Assembly (NCBI GenBank): GCA_015075405.1
Contig: JABTUK010000006.1
Coordinates: 372,001-436,000 of the forward strand
Direction of reading: 5' to 3'
Length of the DNA stretch: 64,000 bases
DNA from: Anaerolineales bacterium
Lineage (GTDB): Bacteria > Chloroflexota > Anaerolineae > 4572-78 > J111
The notes under the pieces were generated by a model that was given only the letters and a program-made list of their open reading frames with translations, did not search any database and was not told where the DNA came from. The translations under genes were made by a program, and so were the position numbers. Shown here one piece after another: positions 25,470 to 34,235 of this stretch; positions within the stretch are counted from its first letter, which is position 1; every line of letters begins with the position of its first letter.

Positions 25470-27158
25470 TTATTTGGGCGGCTCAAGACCCTGGTACGGG
25501 GCCTCATTTTCGATCACCCGGCGGGTGAGCAGATACCATTGGGTAATGGTGCGGAAGCGGTCGCTGGGGTTGTTCATGGGCAAGAGCTGCACATCGTGGA
25601 CATCGCGGCTGACGCCGTAGGTGTAAACCGGATGAAAGAGGATTAGCGAAGGCATTTCTTCGGCAAAGATGCGTTGAAATTGATAGTAGAAGTCGTTGCG
25701 GCGGCCTTTGTCGGTAACGGTGCGGGCTTGCTCCAACAGCATCGAAGCCTCATCGCTGCTCCAGCCGGCGTAATTTTGCCCGCTCTGAATCTGGGTTTGA
25801 TGCCAGAATGGATAGGGATCGGGTTCGCCTGTCAGCAGCACTTCAGCCAGGGCGGCCTGAAATTGGTGGTTAGCCAGGCGGTCGCCCAGACCGGCCCCCA
25901 CCACCTCGACGCTGGCCCCAATGCCGGCCTGTCGCCACTGCCGGCTGACCGTTTCGGCCACTTTGACCCGGTCGGGGTCGTCGCTGGTGAGGAGATTAAA
26001 GGCCAGGGGACGGCCCTCTTTATCGCGCAGGCCATCGCCATCACTGTCGCGCCAGCCGGCCTCATCGAGCAGGCTGGCTGCCTTACCGGGGTCAAAGGGG
26101 ATAAGCGGCTGTTCTGGATTGTAAGCCCAACTCCAGGAGCGAATGGGGCCGTTTGCCAGCAGGCCCTGGCCGTGGAGCGCCTGGTCAATAATGGCCTGCC
26201 GATCCAGCGCGTGCATCAGCGCCTGCCGAATTTCTACTTCCTGGAAGAAGGGTGCATTGGCCGGGTCTTGCAAATTGAGGTAAATAATTTCATAGCCGGA
26301 CAGCCGGGCGGTGTAAAGATTGAGCGATTCGATAGCTTCGACCGTGGGCATGGCCTGGGGCGGAATGACGCTGACACCTAACACGTCGCCGGCCTGGTAA
26401 GCGGCAATAGTTTCCTGGTAGCTGGGGTAAAAGCGCAGTTCCAGTTGGGTTAAGCGCGGCTTGGGGCCGGAATAGAGCGGATTGACCGACAAGCGGGCAA
26501 ATTCGGTGTTGATTTCATCCAGTTTGAACGGGCCGGTTCCGACAGGTTTGAGATTAAAGGGATGGTTGAGCAGTTCGCCGGCCGACATATTTTTCAGCAG
26601 GTGTTGGGGCAGGATGCCGATGGTGGTATAATCGGCAAAAGCGGGAAATGGCTCGACCAGCCGGAAACGGATAGTGTAATCGTCCAACTGTTCGACGGTG
26701 ACGGTGCGCCACAAGTTGCCCAGGTAGGGCACGCCGGGAAAGTCGGGGTCTTGCATCAGCCCAACGGTGAAAACAACATCGGCGGCGGTGAAGGGCCGGT
26801 TGTCCTGCCAGCGGATGTCGGAGCGCAGCTTGAACACATAGACCAGCCCATCATCGCTAACGGTCCAGCTTTTGGCCAGGTCCGGTTCCATTTCGCCCTG
26901 GCTGTTGAAACGGACCAGTCCGTTAAAAATCAGGGCGGTCAAATCCTGGTCAACTTGATTGTATTGGGCCAGCAGGGGATTGATAAATTGCGGCATCCCG
27001 GCGATACCCTCGATGTAGGTGCCGCCGACATCGGGCACGATAACGCTGGTACGGGAGAAGGCCAGAAAGCTGAGAAAGGCCATGGTCATGGCAATGCCGG
27101 TGAAGGTTAGAATGGCTTGCCAACGAATGTGACGTCCCAATAATTCATCCTCAACCAA
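25470..27158 (-). CDS. Peptide/oligopeptide ABC transporter substrate-binding protein (SBP_bac_5)
   Basis: About 560 residues with an uncleaved N-terminal anchor helix (about 15-34) instead of a lipobox. EPDLAKSWTVSDDGLVYVFKLR...WQDNRPFTAADVVF is the family signature, and YAGWSSDEASMLLEQAR lies near the end. It would bind peptides or nickel-like ligands outside the membrane. No permease or ATPase is adjacent, so it is an orphan binding protein. Start is uncertain: TTG 27158 has no clear ribosome site, while TTG 27140 follows GAGGATGAA. Confidence 0.82.
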   Translation of the reverse strand: MVEDELLGRHIRWQAILTFTGIAMTMAFLSFLAFSRTSVIVPDVGGTYIEGIAGMPQFINPLLAQYNQVDQDLTALIFNGLVRFNSQGEMEPDLAKSWTVSDDGLVYVFKLRSDIRWQDNRPFTAADVVFTVGLMQDPDFPGVPYLGNLWRTVTVEQLDDYTIRFRLVEPFPAFADYTTIGILPQHLLKNMSAGELLNHPFNLKPVGTGPFKLDEINTEFARLSVNPLYSGPKPRLTQLELRFYPSYQETIAAYQAGDVLGVSVIPPQAMPTVEAIESLNLYTARLSGYEIIYLNLQDPANAPFFQEVEIRQALMHALDRQAIIDQALHGQGLLANGPIRSWSWAYNPEQPLIPFDPGKAASLLDEAGWRDSDGDGLRDKEGRPLAFNLLTSDDPDRVKVAETVSRQWRQAGIGASVEVVGAGLGDRLANHQFQAALAEVLLTGEPDPYPFWHQTQIQSGQNYAGWSSDEASMLLEQARTVTDKGRRNDFYYQFQRIFAEEMPSLILFHPVYTYGVSRDVHDVQLLPMNNPSDRFRTITQWYLLTRRVIENEAPYQGLEPPK

Positions 27159-27163
27159 TTAAA

Positions 27164-27192
27164 ATGCGCAACAAGAAGCTTCTGTTGCGCAT
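27164..27192 (-). terminator. Rho-independent terminator after secG
   Basis: Perfect hairpin ATGCGCAAC (27164-27172) / GTTGCGCAT (27184-27192) with an inner AGAAGCTTCT palindrome; on the minus strand it is followed by TTTTAATT. Confidence 0.75.
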
Positions 27193-27219
27193 TGTTGTTA
27201 AGTTTGCTCGCGGCCTGGC

Positions 27220-27441
27220 TCAAACAGCCAGCGCCACCGAGAGCAGCGAGATGACGAAAAAGAGCACGGTCAGGCCAATGGTGGCCTGGAACAAGGTTTT
27301 TTCAATCCCGCGCCGGGTGCGATAGACGCCCCCATCGCCGCCAAAGATGCCGCCCAGGCCGGAGCCTTTGGTTTGCAGCAGCACCAACGCAATAATAGCA
27401 ACCGAGATGATAATTTGAATGACTTGAATAGATACAGCCAA
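27220..27441 (-). CDS. secG: Preprotein translocase subunit SecG
   Basis: 73 residues with two hydrophobic helices (about 5-24 and 51-72) joined by the conserved loop QTKGSGLGGIFGG...YRTRRGIEK. It assists SecYE in protein export across the cytoplasmic membrane. It stands alone, with a terminator behind it and a two-word repeat in front. Confidence 0.92.
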   Translation of the reverse strand: MAVSIQVIQIIISVAIIALVLLQTKGSGLGGIFGGDGGVYRTRRGIEKTLFQATIGLTVLFFVISLLSVALAV

Positions 27442-27462
27442 GGTGAAACTCCTGTAAAAATA

Positions 27463-27570
27463 GTAGACGGTAGACAGTAGACGGTAGACAGGGGAATTGT
27501 CAGAGCAATATCCCTTCCACCAGGGACTTTTAGCTCTGCGACCCTATGACCCTGCGACCCTGCTACCTGT
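27463..27570. repeat. Two-word array GTAGACGGTAGACAG / GACCCTGCTACC
   Basis: Word one at 27463-27491 and word two at 27533-27570 (CTGCGACCCTATGACCCTGC). The same ordered pair occurs at 35218-35304, so the two words belong to one unit whose arms pair only loosely. Confidence 0.7.
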
Positions 27571-27702
27571 GAGCGTGTGGTATTATAGGATAGAGCAGTG
27601 GTTTGAACAAACTTGCCGGCTCATTTTCTGGCTGGGGTTTTTACGGAAAAGATGGGGGACTGATTGCCCATTTTTTGGTTTTGGCTGATAATCTTACGAA
27701 GT

Positions 27703-27769
27703 GGGAGGTTGGAGATTGGAGATTAGAGATTAATAACCTCCAATCTCCAATCTCCAATCTCTAATCTCC
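27703..27769. repeat. Word hairpin, GGAGATTGGAGATTAGAGATT
   Basis: Left arm 27703-27731, right arm 27736-27769 made of CCAATCTCCAATCTCTAATC-type words, loop of about 4 bases. Complete version of the array seen at 4391 and 19491. Confidence 0.85.
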
Positions 27770-27783
27770 TTTTCGAGAGGCTT

Positions 27784-28110
27784 ATGAGCGAGTCAAATGC
27801 AAATGCGCTTCCCTGGCCGGGCCAGCTTGGCCGCGCCGCAGAAACTACGCCCGGCGGCGATGAGCCGGTGAAGTGGGTGGTCATCCGGGCCAATCTCAGC
27901 CCCGGCGAGGCGGTGGTGATTCGTGGGCGGCTGGAGAGCGAAGGTATTCCGGCAGTGCTCCAACAGGAGGCGGTGGGTGCGGTTTTAGGCTTGACCGTTG
28001 GCCCGCTGGGTTCGGCCAGAGTTTTTGTACCGGAAGACAAGTTTGAAGAAGCGGAGGCTATTCTGGCGGTGACGTTTGAGGTGGATGAAGAAGACGCGAG
28101 TGAAGAGTGA
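27784..28110 (+). CDS. DUF2007 domain protein
   Basis: 108 residues. WVVIRANLSPGEAVVIRGRLESEGIPAVLQQEAVG (about 31-65) and ARVFVPEDKFEEAEAIL are the DUF2007 pattern (a ferredoxin-like fold sometimes called putative prokaryotic signal-transducing protein). The acidic C-terminus (EVDEEDASEE) is disordered. Function unknown; it starts 15 bp after a word hairpin. Confidence 0.78.
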   Translation: MSESNANALPWPGQLGRAAETTPGGDEPVKWVVIRANLSPGEAVVIRGRLESEGIPAVLQQEAVGAVLGLTVGPLGSARVFVPEDKFEEAEAILAVTFEVDEEDASEE

Positions 28111-28173
28111 AGTTTCCCGGCGCAGCCGAGTATAAAAAGTAGACCAGATTAGAACAATTTTTGGAGGGAAATG

Positions 28174-29481
28174 ATGCCTGATTCAATCAAAGCTGTTTTA
28201 GGGGGACTGGCCCTCATCGTAGCGAGTTATTTCAGCGCACCAGCGGCCCTGGCTCAGGAAGGCGACGGGCAGGCTTATATCATCCAGGCCGACGATACTC
28301 TGTGGAAAGTGGCCGAAAAATACCTGGGCGATGGCAACCGTTTCACCGAAATTGTGGCGGCGACCAACGCCAGACACGCCGCCGACGCCTCTTTTTTGCT
28401 GATTCAAGACCCCGGCCTGATTATATCGGGGGCTAAATTATGGATTCCGGCAGTGGGCGCGCCGCCTGTTGTGGCTCAACCTATTCAACCCGCTGTGCCC
28501 GCCGCAGCTCCGCAGACCAGCACCCCGGCCGCCGGCCCGACCGGCCATATTGCCTTTAGCTTCTGGAACAATTCGCCGGAACGCTGCACCTACGAAATCA
28601 ACATCATTGACGTGCCGGCCTGTCTCAAAGATGGGGCGGCCTGCCAGGCCAACCGGCGGATTTTTGTCCATAACAACGTCAGCGAGCCGGCCCTGTCGCC
28701 CGATGGAACCCGGTTAGCTTTTCGCGGCTGGGGCGAACCGCCGACCGAAGATAGCCCCTACGCCGACTGCGCCAAAGCTCTGCCCGCCCGTTACCTGGCC
28801 AATACCACCCTCGACGGGACCGAACTGCGCGGTACGGGCGGCTTTTGGGAAGACTCCCACCCCGACTGGTCGCCCGACGGCAAGCGGCTGCTCTTTGACA
28901 CCGGGCGCAACGGCGACGACATCATTCGTATTCTGCTGATCAACGCTGATGGCTCCGGCGAAGAGGATTTGCGCCTCGCCGGACAGCAGCCCTCCTGGGC
29001 CCCCGATAACGAGCGTTTTGTCTATCGCGGCTGCGATGTGAGCGGCAACCGCTGCGGCTTGTGGCTGGCCAAAGCGATCCCGGCCAAAGCCTGGGAAACG
29101 GGCTTTAACATGCTGGGGCCGGTGCTGCCAGAGCCGGAGGCCGCCCACCCGGATTGGTCGCCAACGGGCGAGCAGATTGTGTACCAGAGTCCGGCGGCCG
29201 GCAGTTGGGATTTGTATGTGATTAATGCTGACGGTTCCGGCAAGCGCCAGCTTACCAGCGATGCCGCCATCGAAGGGCTGCCTTCCTGGTCGCCGGATGG
29301 GCAGTGGATTGCCTATCTCTCGGATGCTGGCGGTAATTGGGGCATCTGGATCATGCGCGCTGATGGCAGCAGCCAGCAGCAGCTTTTTGCCTACGACGGC
29401 GGCATTTACAAAATCCCCAAGGTGGTCGAGCCTTATTTTGAGCGTGATTGGTTGGACGAGCAGATTTCGTGGTCAAGATAA
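28174..29481 (+). CDS. LysM domain protein with TolB-like propeller
   Basis: 435 residues from the second of two adjacent ATGs behind TTGGAGGG. Signal peptide (cleavage near ALAQ, about 28), a LysM domain (IIQADDTLWKVAEKYLGDGN, about 33-80) for glycan binding, and a Pro/Ala linker. PD40 propeller blades follow: LSPDGTRLAF, WSPDGKRLLFD, WSPTGEQIVY, WSPDGQWIAYLSD. Paired Cys residues occur in the first blades. Exported and probably attached to the cell wall; ligand unknown. Confidence 0.83.
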   Translation: MPDSIKAVLGGLALIVASYFSAPAALAQEGDGQAYIIQADDTLWKVAEKYLGDGNRFTEIVAATNARHAADASFLLIQDPGLIISGAKLWIPAVGAPPVVAQPIQPAVPAAAPQTSTPAAGPTGHIAFSFWNNSPERCTYEINIIDVPACLKDGAACQANRRIFVHNNVSEPALSPDGTRLAFRGWGEPPTEDSPYADCAKALPARYLANTTLDGTELRGTGGFWEDSHPDWSPDGKRLLFDTGRNGDDIIRILLINADGSGEEDLRLAGQQPSWAPDNERFVYRGCDVSGNRCGLWLAKAIPAKAWETGFNMLGPVLPEPEAAHPDWSPTGEQIVYQSPAAGSWDLYVINADGSGKRQLTSDAAIEGLPSWSPDGQWIAYLSDAGGNWGIWIMRADGSSQQQLFAYDGGIYKIPKVVEPYFERDWLDEQISWSR

Positions 29482-29489
29482 ATGAAGCG

Positions 29490-29552
29490 AAGACGTGAGG
29501 AGGCGATGAAGCGAGGAATCTTTCGCCTCATCGCCTCACGCCTCATCGCGTC
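29490..29552. repeat. Word hairpin, GAGGCGATGAAGCGAGG
   Basis: Left arm 29490-29515, right arm 29524-29552 (CGCCTCATCGCCTCACGCCT). It lies directly after the LysM gene and before its terminator. Confidence 0.8.
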
Positions 29553-29561
29553 TTTATTTAC

Positions 29562-29597
29562 GAGGAGTCCAAATATTTTTTGGGCTCCTCTTTTTTT
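29562..29597 (+). terminator. Rho-independent terminator after the LysM gene
   Basis: GAGGAGTCC (29562-29570) pairs with GGGCTCCTC (29582-29590; one G-T), followed by seven T. Confidence 0.8.
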
Positions 29598-29675
29598 GCC
29601 TTAAACTCAATTGGCGAATTAAACGATTACGATTATTATCATAACAGATTTAATTCCGTCGAGTAAAATACTTCT

Positions 29676-30449
29676 ATGACCCAAACCTCAACCCTAACCT
29701 ATATCGGCCACGCCACCGTCCTGATCGAACTGGACGGCCAGCGCATTCTGACCGACCCGATTCTACGCGACCGGGTGACGCTGTTGCAGCGGCGCGGCCA
29801 GCCGATAGAGCACGCTACGTTTCAAAATATTGATGCTGTGCTCATTTCCCACCTGCATTATGATCACCTGGATTTTCCATCGCTGCGCATGCTGGGCCAT
29901 CACACCCGGCTGATTGTGCCGCGCGGCTCGGCCCGCTTATTCCAGCGGCACGGCTTTCAGCAGGTTGAAGAAATCTATATTGATGAGGTGACAGCGGTGG
30001 GCGAGGTGGCTGTGCGGGCTACCTATGCCAAACACAGTCACTTCCGCCACCCCTTTGGCTTAAGTACCCATTGTCTCGGTTTTATCATTACCGGGCCGCA
30101 CGAAATTTACTTCCCCGGCGATACTGACCTCTTTCCCGGCATGGCCCATCTTTCCAATACCCTGGATGTGGCCCTGCTGCCGGTATGGGGTTGGGGGCCA
30201 ACCCTGGGACCCGGCCATATGGACCCGCTGCAAGCGGCCAAAACACTGCGCCTGCTGCGGCCTCGCCTGGCAATTCCTATTCATTGGGGCACTCTGCACC
30301 CGTGGGGACTCGATAAGCTAAATCCACGCCGTTTCTTAACTGAACCTCCCTATGCTTTTGTCCGTCACGCTGCCGCTTTTGCCCCAGAGGTCAAAACGCA
30401 AATTGTCGAGCCAGGCGATAGGGTGACGCTGGAAGAAATTTTGGGGTAA
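29676..30449 (+). CDS. MBL-fold metal-dependent hydrolase (UlaG-like)
   Basis: 257 residues. YIGHATVLIEL (8-18) and ISHLHYDHLD (HxHxDH metal motif, about 53-62), then YFPGDTDLFPGMA and IPIHWGTLHP with the remaining ligands. It belongs to the branch of metallo-beta-lactamase proteins that includes UlaG and N-acyl-phosphatidylethanolamine phospholipase D. Given the ascorbate-type genes 12 kb away a lactonase role is tempting, but it is not in that cluster and substrate cannot be assigned. Confidence 0.8.
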   Translation: MTQTSTLTYIGHATVLIELDGQRILTDPILRDRVTLLQRRGQPIEHATFQNIDAVLISHLHYDHLDFPSLRMLGHHTRLIVPRGSARLFQRHGFQQVEEIYIDEVTAVGEVAVRATYAKHSHFRHPFGLSTHCLGFIITGPHEIYFPGDTDLFPGMAHLSNTLDVALLPVWGWGPTLGPGHMDPLQAAKTLRLLRPRLAIPIHWGTLHPWGLDKLNPRRFLTEPPYAFVRHAAAFAPEVKTQIVEPGDRVTLEEILG

Positions 30450-30459
30450 GGAGCCGCCT

Positions 30460-30498
30460 GTGGAACGCATGCATATCGCCTTTTTTACCAATACCTAA
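30460..30498 (+). pseudogene. Glycosyltransferase family 4 N-terminal stub
   Basis: Eleven bases after the hydrolase stop, GTG 30460 (behind AAGGAG) or ATG 30469 opens MHIAFFTNT, the invariant first strand of GT4 glycosyltransferases (MxIAFFTNTYxP), and then hits TAA at 30496 exactly where the Tyr codon is expected. The gene is cut at about codon 10 by the sequence that carries the transposase-like gene. Confidence 0.65.
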
Positions 30499-30554
30499 CC
30501 CGGACAAGCCGGAACCAAATAGGTTTTGAATAACAGACACAAGGGTGTATATTG

Positions 30555-30586
30555 GCTCAACCCTGAACTGAGATAAGGAGTTGAGC
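30555..30586 (+). promoter_or_regulatory. Hairpin covering the ribosome site of the transposase-like gene
   Basis: GCTCAAC (30555-30561) and GTTGAGC (30580-30586) pair around AAGGAG, two bases before the ATG. Such hairpins restrain translation of many transposases from outside transcripts. Confidence 0.5.
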
Positions 30587-30587
30587 G

Positions 30588-32120
30588 ATGGGCACACCCC
30601 TGCTTTCCGAAAAATATGCGGCTGAGATGGTCGGTGTATTGAACTGCTATGACCGGGTGATTATCAGGGGCAATCTGCAGCCGCTGTGTTATGCTCAAGG
30701 GATGACGAAATATTTGTACAATCATAACCTTCGCATTTTTAACTATGGTCAGTTTGCCGTCTCGCTGCGGGATGAAATTCGACAGCGAGCGGAGGCCATC
30801 GCGGTGGAGAACCAGGTCGAGATTGAGTTCATCCGCAAGAGCCAGGCATTTCGCAAAGAAGACCGCATCCAGGCCATCTTGAGGAAGCGGGGGCCGCAGC
30901 CGGGGTTGGTCCATATTTTCGCCGCGATGGAGCGCTGTCCGGCCTACCGGCCCTGGCACGATAAGACGAAGGGCAAGACCTATGTGAAAAGCAGTTCGGG
31001 TAAATGTTTGCATTACTATTTCTATTTCATCGATGAAGAACTGGGTTTATGTTACCTGCGGGTCCCGACTTGGTGTCCTTTCGGGCTCCAGTTCTATTTC
31101 AACGGTCATAACTGGTTAGCCAGCCAATTGGCGCAGCACAAGATTGCCTTTGAACAGCGCGACAACGCTTTTGTACACATTGCCGATTCCGAGCGGGCCA
31201 ACCAGTTAGCGGCTCAGTTCAATCTGGAAAATTTCCAGGCCAAGTTGGATCAGTTGGCCCAAGCCTACTGCCCGGTTGTGACTAAACTTGGCCTTCAGTA
31301 CCACTGGAGCATTCTGCAAGCCGAGTACGCCACCGACTTAATTTTCAAGTCAACCCAAACCCTACAAGCCTTTTTCCCACTGCTGTTGGCTGCCCTTATT
31401 CAGGCGGTCCAACCCGCCGATATTGCCACCTTTTTGGGTCGCAAGTTGCACGGCAACTACCAGGGCGAGGCCGGCAGCCGTTATAACCACCGCTGGTTGG
31501 GTCGGCGGATTAAACACCAGATGGGACCGGTCGCGATCAAAATGTACGACAAGTTCAACCTCATCCTGCGCATCGAAACCAGTGTGGCCGATGTTTCCTT
31601 TTTTCGACAGTACCGCCAAGTCCACCATCGCGATGGTTCGACTAGTCGGAAATGGGCCCCGCTGAAGAAAAGCATCTACAGCCTGCCCGCTTTACAAGAA
31701 CTATTGCAGGCCGCCAACCAGCGTTATCTCAAGTTCATCTCGGCCATCGAAACCCCCGAAGTTGGAGTCGCCCAGCTGCACCAGTTGGCTGAAACTCAGA
31801 CCGAAAACGAGCACCGCTACAAGGGTTTTAATCTCTTCGCTGAAGAGGATGCCTCATTGTTTCGCACCCTGTTGCGCGGTGAGTTTTTCATCACTGGGTT
31901 CACCAACAAAGCCCTCCAGCCCTTGCTCCCCGACAAAAACTCGGCTCAGATCACCCGCCTGCTAGCCCGGCTGCGGGCACACCATTTGATCAAGAAGGTC
32001 GGCCAGCGCTACAAATATTATCTGACCGACTTTGGCCGCCAGGTCGTCAGTATGGCCCTGAAACTCCGGGAGATAGTGGTTATCCCTGGCTTGGCGAGTA
32101 ATGTCCAAGTTCAGACTTAA
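30588..32120 (+). CDS. Putative mobile-element protein with C-terminal winged helix
   Basis: 510 residues. Not a transposase family I can name. The start ADxVGVLNCYDRVIIRGNLQ-like region and YLRVPTWCPFGLQFYFNGHN (about 150-170) are recognisable blocks, with a basic middle (NYQGEAGSRYNHRWLGRRIK). The C-terminal 70 residues (about 440-505) look like a winged helix: SAQITRLLARLRAHHLIKKV followed by YYLTDFGRQVV. Reasons to think it mobile: it separates fragments of two unrelated genes (GT4 stub and PKD tail), its ribosome site is masked by a hairpin, and no partner gene is present. CCTAA occurs at 30494 and TTAGG at 32153 as possible short inverted ends. Confidence 0.6.
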   Translation: MGTPLLSEKYAAEMVGVLNCYDRVIIRGNLQPLCYAQGMTKYLYNHNLRIFNYGQFAVSLRDEIRQRAEAIAVENQVEIEFIRKSQAFRKEDRIQAILRKRGPQPGLVHIFAAMERCPAYRPWHDKTKGKTYVKSSSGKCLHYYFYFIDEELGLCYLRVPTWCPFGLQFYFNGHNWLASQLAQHKIAFEQRDNAFVHIADSERANQLAAQFNLENFQAKLDQLAQAYCPVVTKLGLQYHWSILQAEYATDLIFKSTQTLQAFFPLLLAALIQAVQPADIATFLGRKLHGNYQGEAGSRYNHRWLGRRIKHQMGPVAIKMYDKFNLILRIETSVADVSFFRQYRQVHHRDGSTSRKWAPLKKSIYSLPALQELLQAANQRYLKFISAIETPEVGVAQLHQLAETQTENEHRYKGFNLFAEEDASLFRTLLRGEFFITGFTNKALQPLLPDKNSAQITRLLARLRAHHLIKKVGQRYKYYLTDFGRQVVSMALKLREIVVIPGLASNVQVQT

Positions 32121-32156
32121 TATTCTTGTTTTGTGTGCAAGAATCTCATTGTTTAG

Positions 32157-33434
32157 GCACTAATAACTGCGACAATTACGAGTTTGAGACCAGAAGCAAC
32201 CTTAAGCCTGTCAGCCACAACCTTTATTAACTATTTTGGAACGTATGATGATATCTATGTACAAGAATATGAGCAGCCTATCTTACTACCCCCAGACAGC
32301 CAGGTAACGATAACAACCCCCTGGATAGCCGCAAATGCACGAGGTGGGGATTATGGGGCCCGATTACACATAACCGGAGAATATGAGTACTTTGAGATAG
32401 GTGGAGATCAGGCATTTCTCCAAATCAATCACTCCGCCAACTTCACAAGTACCTCCTCCCTAACCGGAACTGCGCCTCTAGCTGTGACCTTTATTGATCT
32501 ATCCACCCCATTGAACCAAATAGAGAGTTGGCAATGGGATTTCGGTGACGGCGGGAGTTCAACTGAGGTTAATCCCACCCATGTTTACACCAGGGAGGGA
32601 AGTTATACAGTAACCCTGACAGTAGCTACCAGCCAAACGACCTATGCCGAAGCTAAACCTAATTACGTCACCGTTATCCCTTCTTCCATACCTATCGCGG
32701 CATTCAGCGCTGATCCTGTCATCGGCCTTATCCCCTTCACTGTGACCTTCACCGACACCTCCACCGGCACGGTCATCACCCGAACCTGGGATTTTGGCGA
32801 TAGTACGCCAACGGTCGTAACCACCTCCGTTGCCGTCAGCCATACCTATAGCGTCGCCGGTGTTTATACGCCTAGCTTAACGGTAGATGGTTCCCAGGGG
32901 AGTGCTGTCATCACTCGCTCGGCCTACATCTTGGCGGTAGCTCCTCAAATTAGTGGTACATTTGCCCTTGAAGCCGAGGATTATGCCCGGCAGGTCGCTG
33001 ACGCTGATCTTACCTGGCAAACTCGCACGGCCCACCCCGATTACTCGGGCAACGGTTATGTCCAGGCCAGGCCTGATGTGGACATGCTTTTTGTTACAGC
33101 TCCTATCAGCACCAGTTCAGAGTTGCAATATGGACTGGGGTTAACCATCACCGGCACCTATACTATTTGGTTGCGCGGTTACGCCGCAAACAGCGCCGCG
33201 GACTCCGTCTATGTGGGTCTGGATGGTCAACCGATTATCGCCAGCGATTACGTTTCCACTTTCCCACCTGATACCTGGGCTTGGGGTCAAACCTTGGTAG
33301 AAAGTGGTCAACCCATCAGTTTCACTATAGATACGCCTGGCGCCCATACTCTCCACTTTTGGACTCGGGAGGATGGGTTTAGCCTAGATCAAATCATTCT
33401 GACTCAGGATGGAAACTTCACTCCTGGCGACTGA
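32157..33434 (+). pseudogene. C-terminal fragment of a secreted PKD-domain protein
   Basis: Open frame without a plausible start or signal peptide, beginning right after the transposase-like unit. Two PKD domains are seen (WQWDFGDGGSSTEVNPTHVY, and RTWDFGDSTPTVVTT...SHTYSVAGVY), then a beta-sandwich of about 150 residues starting FALEAEDYA and ending GFSLDQIILTQDG, as in carbohydrate-binding modules of family 6/35-like or GH115-type C-terminal domains. A terminator follows 43 bp after the stop. This is the 3' part of a larger surface glycan-binding protein. Confidence 0.75.
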
Positions 33435-33476
33435 TTGAGTTGTCTCCTGAAGTAAAGAGAAGCCGATTTCCTAAAA

Positions 33477-33508
33477 ATGCCCGCAAAGATTCGCGGGCAT
33501 TTTTATTA
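33477..33508 (+). terminator. Rho-independent terminator after the PKD fragment
   Basis: ATGCCCGC (33477-33484) and GCGGGCAT (33493-33500) are perfect inverted copies followed by TTTTATTA; AAAA precedes the stem, so it may work in both directions. Confidence 0.85.
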
Positions 33509-33902
33509 TACTTATTGCTGAAAAAGGTGGGTCAAATCAGAACGAATGGCTTTGATGGTCGTCGGAGTAGCTCTTTGTTCCTCCAAAGTCTACTGATAAC
33601 GATAAAGGGGTGAATATGGCATAAAAGTTCTGCTTCATTCTGAGGAGTTGTAGTTTATCGTCAACGTGAACTTAACATGGGTAGGAGGTCATATCAATAC
33701 CTTAATGTTAGCAGGGTTTAGTGGAGCAAATATCGATGAAAGGGAACGTTATCATCAAGCTTGGTGAGCCCATTCGAGGTCCTGGTGGAAGCTTAGTTCG
33801 ATAATCAAGGGGCAAGAAGAGGGAATTGGGTATTTTGTTTATGAAGTTTACCCCAATCTCGCTTAGAACAAATGTGCCTTAGCGTTGTTTTTTGGCCGAT
33901 TG
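33509..33902. other. Gene-free stretch with possible coding debris
   Basis: No intact gene. From about 33660 the frame VNVNLTWVGGHINTLMLAGF runs on to ANIDERERYHQAW before a stop at about 33768; I do not recognise it. It separates two truncated genes and is probably decayed. Confidence 0.4.
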
Positions 33903-34214
33903 CTAAGAAAACCCCTCCTTGAACAACGTGGCCCACTCGTCCGCATCAAACTTCTCGGCGGTAAGCTGGGGGATGAAATCTTTGTAGCCAAATTGAGCGT
34001 GGGGACCATAGGTTTCGAGATGGTGTTGGTACTCCGGGCTGCCCTGGATATACATATTGCGCGGATACCACTCATTGCCAAAGGCAGGAACAGCATAAAC
34101 GCCCCAGTGAATGAAGATACCGAACTTGGCATCCATGTACCACTGCGGCACGGTATAATTTTTCAGAGATTCCCAGGTGGGTTCGTATTGGGTTAGGTTG
34201 GTGCTTGATAACAC
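33903..34214 (-). pseudogene. Alpha-L-fucosidase (GH29) N-terminal fragment
   Basis: 103 residues. WYMDAKFGIFIHWGVYAVPA...EWYPRNMY is the start of GH29 fucosidases, whose next conserved block (LFKxAGAKYVVxTAKHHDGF, containing the substrate-binding His pair) should follow LFKEGF but is replaced by a stop. A full enzyme has about 430-480 residues, so three quarters are missing. It lies 21 bp downstream of the isomerase gene in the same direction, suggesting it once belonged to that sugar operon. Confidence 0.82.
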
Positions 34215-34235
34215 TGTTAGTTTCTCCGTTAGCTC

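Noticed and set aside
29676..30449. UlaG, L-ascorbate-6-phosphate lactonase of the pathway block
   Set aside because: Family-level similarity only; located 12 kb away on the other strand in an unrelated neighbourhood, so the specific function is not supported.
30494..32157. Definite insertion sequence with terminal inverted repeats and target duplication
   Set aside because: Only a 5-bp inverted match (CCTAA/TTAGG) could be found and no duplication; flanks belong to different genes, so ends remain undefined.
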